Origin: Montifringilla adamsi
Taxonomy: Eukaryota > Chordata > Aves > Passeriformes > Passeridae
Reading direction: 5' to 3'
Length of the DNA stretch: 64,000 nucleotides
Assembly: GCA_017590115.1 (NCBI GenBank)
Contig: JAGGNK010007559.1
Span: 6,922,641-6,986,640, forward strand
Positions 54,901-64,000 of the stretch are shown piece by piece. The translations under genes were made by a program, and so were the position numbers. How positions within the stretch are numbered: the first letter of the stretch is position 1; every line of letters starts with the position of its first letter. The notes below the pieces were generated by a model. It saw only the letters and a list, made by a program, of their open reading frames with translations, had not been told where the DNA came from and made no database searches.

Positions 54901-56052
54901 TGTTTTTGATGGGGATGGGTGCATTTGCAGGACAGGGCAAGCACACTAAATTGTAAAGAGGTTGTCTTTGGGTTGCACTCACTGCTTTGGTTTGTTTTGG
55001 CAGTAGCAGAGAAGCCAGCACCACACACCAATGTGATCATGCCCAGTCTCTTCAGCATCATCTGCTTCCTGGGCATCATGGGGAACCTCATTGTGATCTT
55101 CACTATCGTCAAGAAGAAGAAGCTGAGGTGCAAGCAGACCGTGCCTGATATTTTCATCTTCAACCTCTCCATCGTGGACCTCCTCTTCCTCCTGGGCATG
55201 CCCTTCCTCATCCACCAGCTCTTAGGCAACGGCTCGTGGTACTTTGGATCTCCCCTGTGCACCATCATCACCGCCCTGGACACAAACAGCCAGATCACCA
55301 GCACCAACATCCTCACAGTGATGACACTGGACCGTTACCTGGCCACCGTCTACCCCCTCAAGTCCACCTACGTTCGGACGCCGTGCGTTGCGGCTCTCGT
55401 CATCTGCCTGGTGTGGCTCCTGTCCTTCCTGACCATCATTCCCGTGTGGATGTACGCAGGCCTCATGCCCCTGGAGGACGGGACTGTGCGCTGTGCTCTC
55501 CTGCTCCCCAACCCAGAGACCGACATCTACTGGTTCACCCTCTACCAGTTCATGCTGGCCTTTGCTGTGCCCTTGGTCATCATCTGCGTGGTCTATTTCA
55601 AGATCCTCCAGCACATGGCCACCACCGTGGTCCCGCTGCCCCAGAGGAGTCTCCGGGTGCGTACGAAGAAGGTCACCCGAATGGCAGTCGCCATCTGTTC
55701 CGCCTTTTTTATTTGCTGGGCTCCCTTCTACATCCTCCAGCTTGTTCACCTGGGCATCGACACCCCATCCATGGCCTTCTTTTATGCCTACGACTTTGCC
55801 ATTAGCTTGGGCTACGCCAACAGCTGCCTCAACCCCTTCCTCTACATCGCCCTCAGCGAGACCTTCAAGCGCCAGTTCCTGGTGGCCATTCGCCCAGCCA
55901 AAGAGCCCTGTCGCAACAGCAGCTCTGCCAACAACAACAGCATGACAGAGGCCAGTGTGTGCCTGAAGCTGGCATCAGAATCCACCCAGCAGACTCAGTT
56001 TCAGGAGGACTTTTCCCCACGCTCGCTGCCGGTGACTGTGGCTGTTCACTAG
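51741..56052 (+). CDS. Melanin-concentrating hormone receptor, MCHR1-like paralogue (two exons, 368 aa)
   Basis: Rhodopsin-family G-protein-coupled receptor for melanin-concentrating hormone. Coding exons 51,741-51,798 and 55,004-56,052 join through a split codon (G|TA). The N-terminus has glycosylation sites at N5, N9 and N17. Seven membrane segments lie near 31-55, 66-91, 102-136, 146-168, 193-221, 242-269 and 276-301. Visible marks: GN at 46-47, acidic D78, the amine-contacting Asp112 in ALDTNSQ, disulphide C105-C183, DRY at 129-131, CWAP at 257-260, and NPFLY at 296-300. DIFIFNLSIVDLLFLLGMPF and PNPETDIYWFTLYQF closely match MCHR1, and the intron site is the same. The context (CASKIN2, human 17q25) is not that of human MCHR1 (22q13), so this is probably the second vertebrate paralogue, called MCHR4 in chicken work (from memory). 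The start codon has a strong GCTGCCATGG context. The family signals through Gi/Gq and controls feeding and pigment in vertebrates. Confidence 0.93.
51799..55003 (+). other. MCH receptor intron
   Basis: 3.2-kb intron. Its 5' end is within the CpG island; the rest is A/T-richer and contains a 16-bp tandem repeat at 52,303. No other exon is recognised. The acceptor is TTTTGGCAG with a NAGNAG (CAGTAG) arrangement. Confidence 0.8.
52303..52350. repeat. 16-bp tandem repeat (3 copies)
   Basis: TCTGAAAGTGTTCTTT at 52303 and 52319, with a third diverged copy at 52335 and a remnant TTCTGAAACGC further on. Confidence 0.85.
55004..56052 (+). CDS. MCH receptor coding exon 2 (all seven TM segments)
   Basis: Starts at TAGCAGAGAAGCC after CAG; reads VAEKPAPHTNVIMPSLFS to LPVTVAVH and TAG at 56050-56052. 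It contains the entire transmembrane bundle. The upstream ATG at 54,919 in the same frame is intronic. Confidence 0.95.
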
Positions 56053-57220
56053 GGCACTCTGAAGGGAGGGCAGCAGAAAGCCTCTGGATCTGGGATTTGA
56101 TGGAGGAGCAGCAGCTTCAGGCAAGTCTAGGAGATGCCTATGGACTACAAACTTCCACCTCCAAAATGCAGGTGCCTATCTTTTCCATTACTCTGTTCCT
56201 GCACTGCTCCTAGCCTGTGAGATTCTGTGTGCTGCCATTTTTCACCCTGCACAGGAGGACTCCGCCACCACTGGGCCCCCAAAGAGGATGAATGGAAAAG
56301 AGAGGAAAGGACAGAAAGGATTTCTGGGGGGAATATTCACCCTACAAGAGTAAAACCTCTAACAACACTGCCCAACGATTCCTCATCTCTTGGCCCAACC
56401 AGGGTTCCTAAGCAGCTTGTCAACATAGAGCTTCTTCATTCAAACTTGAACCTTTGAACCACAATGTCTTTTTTTTTTTTTTTTTTTTTAAGTAATCTGC
56501 AGACTTTGCTGGCTGTGCTGATATTCTAGAAGCACACAGCAGAGAGATCTCGGGGACAGAAGTCTCACCCAACCCTGTTGCTTGGCTTTTCAGTCCAGCC
56601 CCATCTGCCTCCAGTGGGCTGTATTGTTTGGCAACCAAAAAACTTCAAGAACTGGCTCATTTTGATGCTAATCCCAAATATTTCAAGCAAAATAAGACAC
56701 ATAATAATCGCACTGCTTCAAGGGACTCCAAAGAATTCTCAAAACTGCTGCTGCTAACACCAGCTTTGTGGTTTTTCATGCCAATGAGCAGATTTTCACA
56801 GTGCTAGTTCTTCATGCTGCTCTTGTGCCTCACAGTTGCACGGCCATTGGGGAACCCCCGGCAGAGGGTTTTAAGCAGGACTAAAAATCACAATCTGTGG
56901 AGCGAGAAGCTGTGAAAAAGCAGCTCAGGGGAAGCAGAGTTGCTTATGCAGCTTCCTCAAAAATAACAAATGCTTTAAGTTAAAAGAGGGAAAATTAAAT
57001 GTCTGTGTGTTGTATATGCAGCTTTAACAGTCGGAGGTTAGGAAGTAACTCTGCTCGTTATAAAGTAGAGAAAAGACAGCAGAGATCAGCTCAAAGCAGG
57101 GATTACACCGACAGCCTGTGCTGGGCTCCACAGGGACCACGCAGGCATTGTTCACCACTTTGTCAGACATGGAGGGACGGGTTACTGTAGATGGATTTAA
57201 TTTAAAGAATTAAAAAGATC
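56053..57220 (+). other. MCH receptor probable 3' untranslated region
   Basis: No coding exon follows the stop. A 21-T run lies at 56,469-56,489. Weak ATTAAA poly(A) signals occur at 56994-56999 and near 57,210. A canonical AATAAA is only found at 59009-59014, so the transcript may extend to ~59,030. Confidence 0.4.
56469..56489 (+). repeat. Poly-T run (21 T)
   Basis: Uninterrupted T run in the receptor 3' flank. No SINE-like body is recognised beside it. Confidence 0.85.
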
Positions 57221-59008
57221 AAACAGTCCAAAGGAATTTGTTATACCACACTTAGGGTTTCACGCCACCAGCCACCCACGAGATGCTGAGAACAGAATTT
57301 CACCCTTACTCAGCTCCAAAGCAAAACCGGTCACCTGCACAGGGTGTCCTAAGCCACACACACACTCTCGCAGGTGCCCCTAATGCACCACACCACGCTT
57401 GTAAGTGCATTCAAGTACAGTCAATATTTCAGGCTACACCCTGTAGAGAGCACACAGCCATTCGCTCACCTCTGGCGATCAAAGCAGTCAGGTGTGCAGC
57501 ACCAGCACCTCTGACACCATCAGATGCAGCACCTTGCCTTCTGAGTCATTGGACAAACCTCAGGACAGGGTCTCTCTGTATTTTCTTCCAGGCTCTGTCA
57601 AAACCAGCACATCCAGACCGTGACTGAGATGACCTTGTGGATTTTTCGCCTGCGTTTCCCCAGCCAACAAAGCCAGACACCTGCAGAACTTTCAAGCTTT
57701 ATGGCTCAAAAGTCTTTGCTCCGTTTTAACTGCCAGGAATTTTCACCTGCTGTTTTTCATGGAGCTGCTTTGCTCTTTGGTCAGTACTCTCGCTGAAGGG
57801 CTTGGATGGAGCGAAGGTCGAGGAGGATGTGTGCTGTGCCAGCCAGACTTGCCCTCGGGACAAGGGAAGCTATTGTGTTACCTTTCTCCCATGAGGCAGG
57901 GAAGGGAAGAACTGGCACACTTTTCTGGGAAAGGAGGTGGTAATGACTGGGTGGGTGTTTCTTCCTCTAGTGCCAGCCATAAGGAAAGTATGAGAGGTGA
58001 AAACAGCCTGAGTTATCAGGGCTCTGGCAGAGAGCAGTACATTGAAGATATTATCTTGCTTACACAGTAAAGGTGTTTATGGTCGAACGAGTCTGTTCCC
58101 ATCTGAAGTGAGTCGATCTGAACGGCATGGCCAAGCCATGAGCTAAAAACCACAGGGGCAAGTGGGCTAACCAAGAAGGGAGGCCACCCCAGCACCGACT
58201 GGTGCAGCACTCAGGAGGGGTTTGTGGGGCAGACCTTTCCCAGATCTCGTCACACTGAAGTCAACACACCAGTCCAACCAACACTGACCACAACACAGGC
58301 ACCTTCCTAGCTTGAAGTCCTGTAGATCTCATCTGTGTGAGGTGGAAAGCTGTACTGGAGAGACTGGTCCCAACACCACGGAGAAAGCTTCCAGTCAGCC
58401 AGTGTCCCAGGAGAAGCATGTGCCCCTTCCCACTAGCCTGCAAAGGATCATGGTTTCGTTCACTCATGTTTCTCCTGCCTGTCCTGAAGGGGTTTCCTAG
58501 TCCAAATGGTTAAATACTGGCTGTGGGGTCCTTCCCTTTCCATGTACATCCATAAAAGTGTGACAAATACTCCCTGAGAGGACAAGGATATGGACACCTG
58601 TGTATGTATGGAGAGGCTAGGAAGAAAGGCACAGATAGGAAGCAAACTAGCAAAGAACACAGCCAGCATATAACTTTTGTCAGCTTCCCAAAATCACCCC
58701 AAAGCACAGGGCAAGGTGAACAAAAGCCTGTCCTTAGGAGCAAACCTGCTGATCAAATGCCTTTAGAGGTGTCACTCTACCTGGACAGTAAGGCAAGGCC
58801 TTCCAGGAGCTACACAGTCTGTGCACCTTGGTGTCACCTCCTCCAAACATCCTATCCCTTTCCCAACTTTTTCAGAGCTGGCTTTATTCACTCAGAGAGT
58901 CCATTGACATTCTGGTTTGTGTTCAGCGTTACCCCTTTGTCCCTCTGCTCTTTGTATTTATGATGTGATCTCCTGTCTCAGTGCCTTGGTTACCAAGGGC
59001 AGAGCCTG

Positions 59009-59014
59009 AATAAA
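59009..59014 (+). terminator. Possible distal poly(A) signal of the MCH receptor gene
   Basis: Only canonical AATAAA on the plus strand in the first 3 kb after the stop codon. It may equally be unused. Confidence 0.25.
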
Positions 59015-62000
59015 GGGAATTGCAAAGTAGGGAAGGGCCCAGCTACTTGTGCAGGGATGGAGAGCCCGGAGTGCTGCGAGGGCTGCCCGAGAGGCGCCGT
59101 GAGAAGGGCAGAGATAAGGCAGCTCATTTCCCAGCAGTGCTGCTTCCCATACACAACCCGTTTTCTATCCTGGGAGAAATCAAAGGGAAATCCAGATGAA
59201 AAAACAAGGGAAAAACACCCTCAAAACCAAAGGGTGGTAGAAAAACTATTCAGTCTGTTTTTTCAGATCAACAGCCTGCTATGCTTGAGGAGACAAATTT
59301 CCTCTGCTCATTTTGCCAGCACTTCTCCCATGTGTTTGTGAGCTGCCTTGTCAGACAGCAGGGCGACAGATGGGTTCACTCTCCAGCCCCTCCTCTTCCC
59401 CTCATTGTCCTCAGAGGTGCAAGTGAAGCCACATGTCACAGCTCTGCTCTTGATAAACTCTCACAAAAGGGCAGATGGTCCAGTTACTTTTACTCCTACT
59501 TTTCCTCCTAGTGACAAAGCCATCCTTGGCTGCTCGTGGCAGGATTTAGTCCCCAGCTCACCCTTCTCTGTTACCTCTATTCCACTCTCCACCTCCTTGT
59601 GTCCCCACAGGCAGCAAAACAAACTCCTGCCTCCCCCCAGTCACAGCTCTGCCAAGCCATCCCTGGAGCTGAGCTCCCCGGGGCCCAGCTGGTGACATCC
59701 TGGACACCCCTCTCCACCTGAAGTCTCTCACAGCCAAACCTGCCCAGGAGAAAACTCCAGCCGTGATGGAGCACACGGATGGAGGCTGCAGGGTGGGGAG
59801 AAGGGAAAGGTGGGGTGACTCACTGGCCCCTGGGACACAGCCAGAGCCTGACTAATCCTGTTTCCTCAGCCCTCCTGGGCTGCTAATTGAATGCATTTCA
59901 TTCAGCAGACTCACCGGTGGGAGAGGAGCCACGTGGCAGGTACAGATACGTTCCCAGCCCTAAACTCACTTCTCCTAAATCCTCCTGCCAGATGCAGGGA
60001 CCACACAGCAATGCCCTGCCCTGCTCACCCCCTGTTAGCAAAGCAGCACAGCCAAACCCCCACAGCCTTTCCACTGGCTCTATCCCTGCTGTGAGGATGG
60101 GGAGGGGCAGCAAAAAGGAAACACAACCACAGGGGAGAAGTAAAGGGGGAAGGATGTCTCATCTTCAGCCCCATTCTCCTAGTGAAGGGCTCCTCCAGTC
60201 TCCAGAACCTGCACTGAACAGGGAACTCACTGAACTGGGGAAAAAACTTTGCTAAGAGATGCGGACCACAACTGCAGAAGGGCATGGGAGAGGATACCAG
60301 CTCAGAGCTTTTGTCCCTATCCATATCCTCTTTGGGAAACAGCTCCTGTGATCTTATAGGACACAATAATCGTCCCTGTCACATCTTTCTACCAGTAGGG
60401 CTGCCTTGCTATGGAAAGCACCACTCCTGCTGTCCCAGTCTGGCTCAGGGACAGCAGCAGCACTGGTTCCTCCCAAAGGGTAGAGCTGGGCTCCAACAAC
60501 TGCAGAGCCACCCGTGAGAAGCGGCCTCAGCGTGGCCGTGCACAGAGCAGTGCTTCCAGAGGCACTTCAGGAGTGCTGAGGACAAACACACCAGAGAAGC
60601 CCTCAGGGTGTCACCTCAGTACCTGTCACCATCCCTAGACACTGCTGGAGTCAGGTCCATGCTCCCTGGGGTCCCTGCTCTGCTCCTCCAAAGCCGAGTC
60701 ACTGCGTCAGCCTCGCCCTGCCCACGCACAGCAGCTGAACAGCACAAGCACCACGGAGGGCTCAAGGCCTCATCCTGCAGGTCCACACAGGGTCAGTCCT
60801 TTGGAAATGAGAGCCAGGTTCTGCCCATCACACCAGGGGTGAATTGGCACCACAGCACTGAGGGGGTTTTTAGCACCCCAGGGAGCAGATCCCACCCCAG
60901 GCACCAACCGTTCCTCGTCCAGCAGAGCACTGCAATAGGATCTGGATCCACAGAAATGCATTTGGGGCAATGATTTTTCCAAGCTTTAGTTAAACCAAAA
61001 CTGGAGCGTGTCCCTGTTTAAGCTTTAAACCTCTTTTCTTCCACTTGAAATTGAGTTAACAGATGAGTCAGCCCTTCCCTCCAACCTGTGCTCTTGTGTC
61101 CCCTGCAGGTTTCCACTCACAGAGTAGGCAGCCTGAGAGTCAGTGGCATCAAATTAATTATTCCGGTGTTTAGTTACTACTCGGTTGCCTTTGCTAAGTC
61201 TGGAGGAGCTCTTAAAATTATCTTCCTACAAATGCTCAGAAACACTGGTCTGCCATTCCCTGCCCCACCAGACACTTCAGGGCAGAGAGCAGAGCTCTCC
61301 TTAGGCAGCCACAGCAAGGAAGGCTCCTGCCTCATCCAGGAGCAGGATGTCTCACACCCACATCCTACTCCAGCCTCCAATCCTCTACCCCCTTCTCCCA
61401 TGGGGCTTGAACACAGAAAGGCAAATCCTAACATTTTCATGCACATTTTGGCACAGAGGACTCAATAGGGATAGGCAGAGGGATGGAAACAGTGGGTGAA
61501 GTTATCACTGATGAGAGTTTCTAAAAGTTCTTATTGACTTACTCCTTTAGGAACTTCGCTCTTGGAGGTGCACCTTCTCCAGCAGCCAGGTCCCTCCCAC
61601 CAAGATATTAAAAGAGATTTTGAAAGGAGCAGACTGTTCACATCAGGGCTCCCTGTCCTCCTTCCTCTCAGCTTGTGAATTAAGACCTAAATTTCAATTT
61701 GCACTAAACCTTTTGGGGACTTAACTCCCGCCCACTTTTGTTCTCCTTAAAGGTCAACTGGTTACAACCACCTAGATTCCAGCTAGGATTTCATCTTAGA
61801 CCTTCAAGTGCTCTGGACTTGTACATTTGTTATGTTATCAACACAGAAACTATTTGAGAAGAAAAAGAAAAGAGTAAAATGTCACCTCTGAGAGTGAGAA
61901 CAAGCCCTTTGCTTTCATTCAGATCCAGATATTTTTCCTCAGCCAACTGCTGCCACTGAAGAAAGCACATGAACATTTGCTCCCAGGCTGTGCCAGCCAC

Positions 62001-62069
62001 AGCCCCCAGTCAGTACTGGGGGGCTCAGGTCTAAGAACAAACACTGGCAGTTCAATGAGAAAGGGCTCA

Positions 62070-62370
62070 TTTGCTGTAATTAATATTCAGCCTTTCTGCA
62101 GCATGGGAAACATCGATTGTTCCGTGAGAAATAAATCATGTGTCTTTCTTGGGAGGATTTTAATGAACTGCGCCCCCCCCCCTCCCCTTCCCTGACACTT
62201 TCAGGCTCAGAGTAAAAGGAAAAAAAGAAAAACAACATTCCAGCATCTCCCCATCAACCATGTAGTGGCCCAATCAGGCTAATTAAGATGTCTCCTGTGT
62301 GCTGAGGGAGGCTTTACCCAGCAAATCCAGCCCCACTGTTCATTATATTGCCACAGCACAGCTAATTACT
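62070..62370. promoter_or_regulatory. Candidate conserved non-coding block
   Basis: Holds GTAATTAATATTCAG, ACATCGATTGTTCC (SOX/TCF-like), CCAATCAGGCTAATTAAG and GCTAATTACTCC within 300 bp of lower GC. Homeodomain words are dense. Inferred from motifs only. Confidence 0.25.
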
Positions 62371-64000
62371 CCTGGCTTTAGTGGGGAGAGGAGCAGACCA
62401 GCTTTGTGTGCAGCTGGGAAAAGGGCTGTGCTGGATACAGTCAGGTTCTGCCTTTCTCTCTGGCCCTACCAGCCCTCCTGGAGCTCTGAAGGCTACAGGA
62501 TGGAAGAAGAGGCTGAGCTGGGCAGTTGTCTCTCATAAGAAGAACATCATAAAGACCTAAACACTCCTTTATTTTATCTCCAGACTCACCCTGACACCTT
62601 CAACAACAGTTAACCAGGGAACCTGCCTGGTCTGGGACCAAAGCAGCCCTACCTCCCAAGGGGTGTGGGTACCAAAGGATGGCACCCTGCACAAGGGCAG
62701 CCAGCAGGCAATGCCAGCACTGCCCAGCTCCCAGGGGCACACGGAGATGGGGCACAGGCAGCCTCAGACCCCTCGGCCACAGGGAAATCCAGAGCCTCCT
62801 CTCACTCACCACTGCTTCCCCTGAGATTAATGACTTGGGATTAGAGAAAAGCCAAGCCAAACAAGGTCTGAGTCATGCCAAAAGCTTCTTCTGGCTGCCT
62901 AAGACTCAGGGCTCTGATTTCACCACCAAAATGAGCTGCTAAGAAGGCAAGATGACGTGTTGCTGTCCTCTAGTTCCCGAGTCTAAAAATTTCAGATGTT
63001 TTACAAGTATTTATGACCCAAACCTCAGATGAAGGCTGGAGACAGGAGAATAAGGAGGATCATTTTATCCTTGGAAAGTGTGGGCTGTTGTCTCAGATAA
63101 AATCTTCAGTACTGCTGAGAAAAGCAACTGCTTTTCCTGACTGTCCTTAAGTAGAGGAAAGGAAAACAGGAGAGAGCAGCGGGTGGCTCAAGGAAAGACA
63201 AAGCCACCAGTGACAGACCAAAGCTGCTGGGGAGCTGCAGCACCAGGGCCAGGCAGAGCAGCTGAGCCTTGGTGTGTTAAACACAGCACAACCTCCATTC
63301 CTCTAATCTCCCCAAATCACCTCACGGTCCTAATCCTTTAAAATGTGCTTATTTAAAAGCTTCAAAGATCTCAGATACATCCCGTGGGCTGGGGGAGATG
63401 GCCCAGCAGTGAGTGTTGCTTCAGATGAGTACAAGACAGGGTGACTTACAGCTGAAGTACAGAATTGCTCACAGGAAACAGATTCCAGGAGCCAGGAAGG
63501 AGCTGGGATATCTAGATCTGCCAGCTGTGTTCTCCAGGAGTGTTTAATCCCTTCTTTAAAGAGGAATGGGATAACTTTGGAGGATGGAAGATGGATCAAG
63601 TTCTAAATTCCATAGTTTCTTTAATCTGCTCCTTCCTCGCCTTGATGATGAGCTAGAAAAGGGCTGTGTTACTCAAACTGGGTTTGACTTGGAAATCCTG
63701 CACAGGAGGAATCTGGGATAGCACTGACAGCAATGAGCTGGCACCTGGCTGTGTCATCTGGAAAAGGCTGGACAGTTTTCACCAAATAACAGGGAGTGAG
63801 ATACCTTTAAACAAGGTCCATGGCCAAGGGTGATGATACAGGCAGTGGGAAGGAAAAGACACAGGGAAGAGCTAAGGACTTGGCAAAGAGAAGAGTCAGC
63901 ACTGTTTGTGCCACCTGGGGAGTGGAAATAGTCAAGAGAAGTGAGCAGCACCCCTGGGAGGATTGTTCTGAGCTCCAGAAGGAGCAATGGGGACTGGACA

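Larger units (their letters stand above)
57221..64000. other. 3' flank of MCH receptor gene, no gene recognised
   Basis: No coding exon recognised by family or splice pairing on either strand. AATAAA lies at 59009-59014. A/T-rich candidate regulatory blocks occur at ~61,150 and 62,070-62,370. A short C-rich tract is at 62,173-62,182. Confidence 0.45.

Noticed and set aside
54919..55003. In-frame ATG upstream of receptor exon 2 that would give a 377-aa single-exon protein
   Set aside because: The segment ends in a pyrimidine-rich tract and CAG acceptor, and exon 1 at 51,741 gives a typical glycosylated MCHR N-terminus. The upstream residues look like translated intron.
55222..55749. Minus-strand open frame opposite the receptor
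   Set aside because: Shadow of the GPCR codons (third-position GC bias keeps it open).
1..64000. Bacterial-type systems, CRISPR arrays, prophage or endogenous viral genes
   Set aside because: No regularly spaced identical repeats, operon structure or viral coding motifs were seen; the window is spliced vertebrate sequence.

Overview
The window looks like vertebrate nuclear DNA, most probably from a bird. All coding signal is vertebrate and split by GT-AG introns, the promoters are very GC-rich CpG islands, and intergenic DNA is compact and repeat-poor. The only clear transposon remnant is a CR1-type 3' end, the characteristic avian retroposon. The species cannot be fixed from sequence alone.

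Layout: (1) 1-~3,965, plus strand: the last three coding exons and a long 3' UTR of TMEM94; the UTR carries an AU-rich element and a CR1 fragment. (2) ~4,660-~38,900, minus strand: a complete CASKIN2-type gene, tail-to-tail with TMEM94. I resolve 20 coding exons (7,025-35,541) that join in frame into a 1,478-residue protein with six ankyrin repeats, an SH3 domain, two SAM domains, a long Pro/Ser-rich linker and the conserved C-terminal caskin motif. An 18-kb first coding intron (17,489-35,447) holds a second CpG island and a homeobox/POU/forkhead site cluster. The 5' end reaches a large CpG island at ~38,050-39,100 with two candidate non-coding first-exon donors. (3) ~39,100-51,340: intergenic, no gene recognised, only candidate regulatory stretches and simple repeats. 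(4) 51,741-56,052, plus strand: a two-exon rhodopsin-family GPCR of 368 residues, clearly a melanin-concentrating hormone receptor. (5) 56,053-64,000: its 3' flank, no further gene recognised.

TMEM94 and CASKIN2 are neighbours in human 17q25, so this is the corresponding avian block. Human MCHR1 lies instead on 22q13. The 17q and 22q segments belong to one whole-genome-duplication paralogon (for example SSTR2/SSTR3), so the receptor here is best read as a second, MCHR1-like ohnologue (the type called MCHR4 in chicken literature, from memory), apparently missing from the human segment. The three genes share no evident pathway; their adjacency is conserved synteny. I see no novel multi-gene system. 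The most interesting items are the receptor paralogue, an in-frame readable intron in CASKIN2, alternative CASKIN2 promoters and several candidate regulatory elements.
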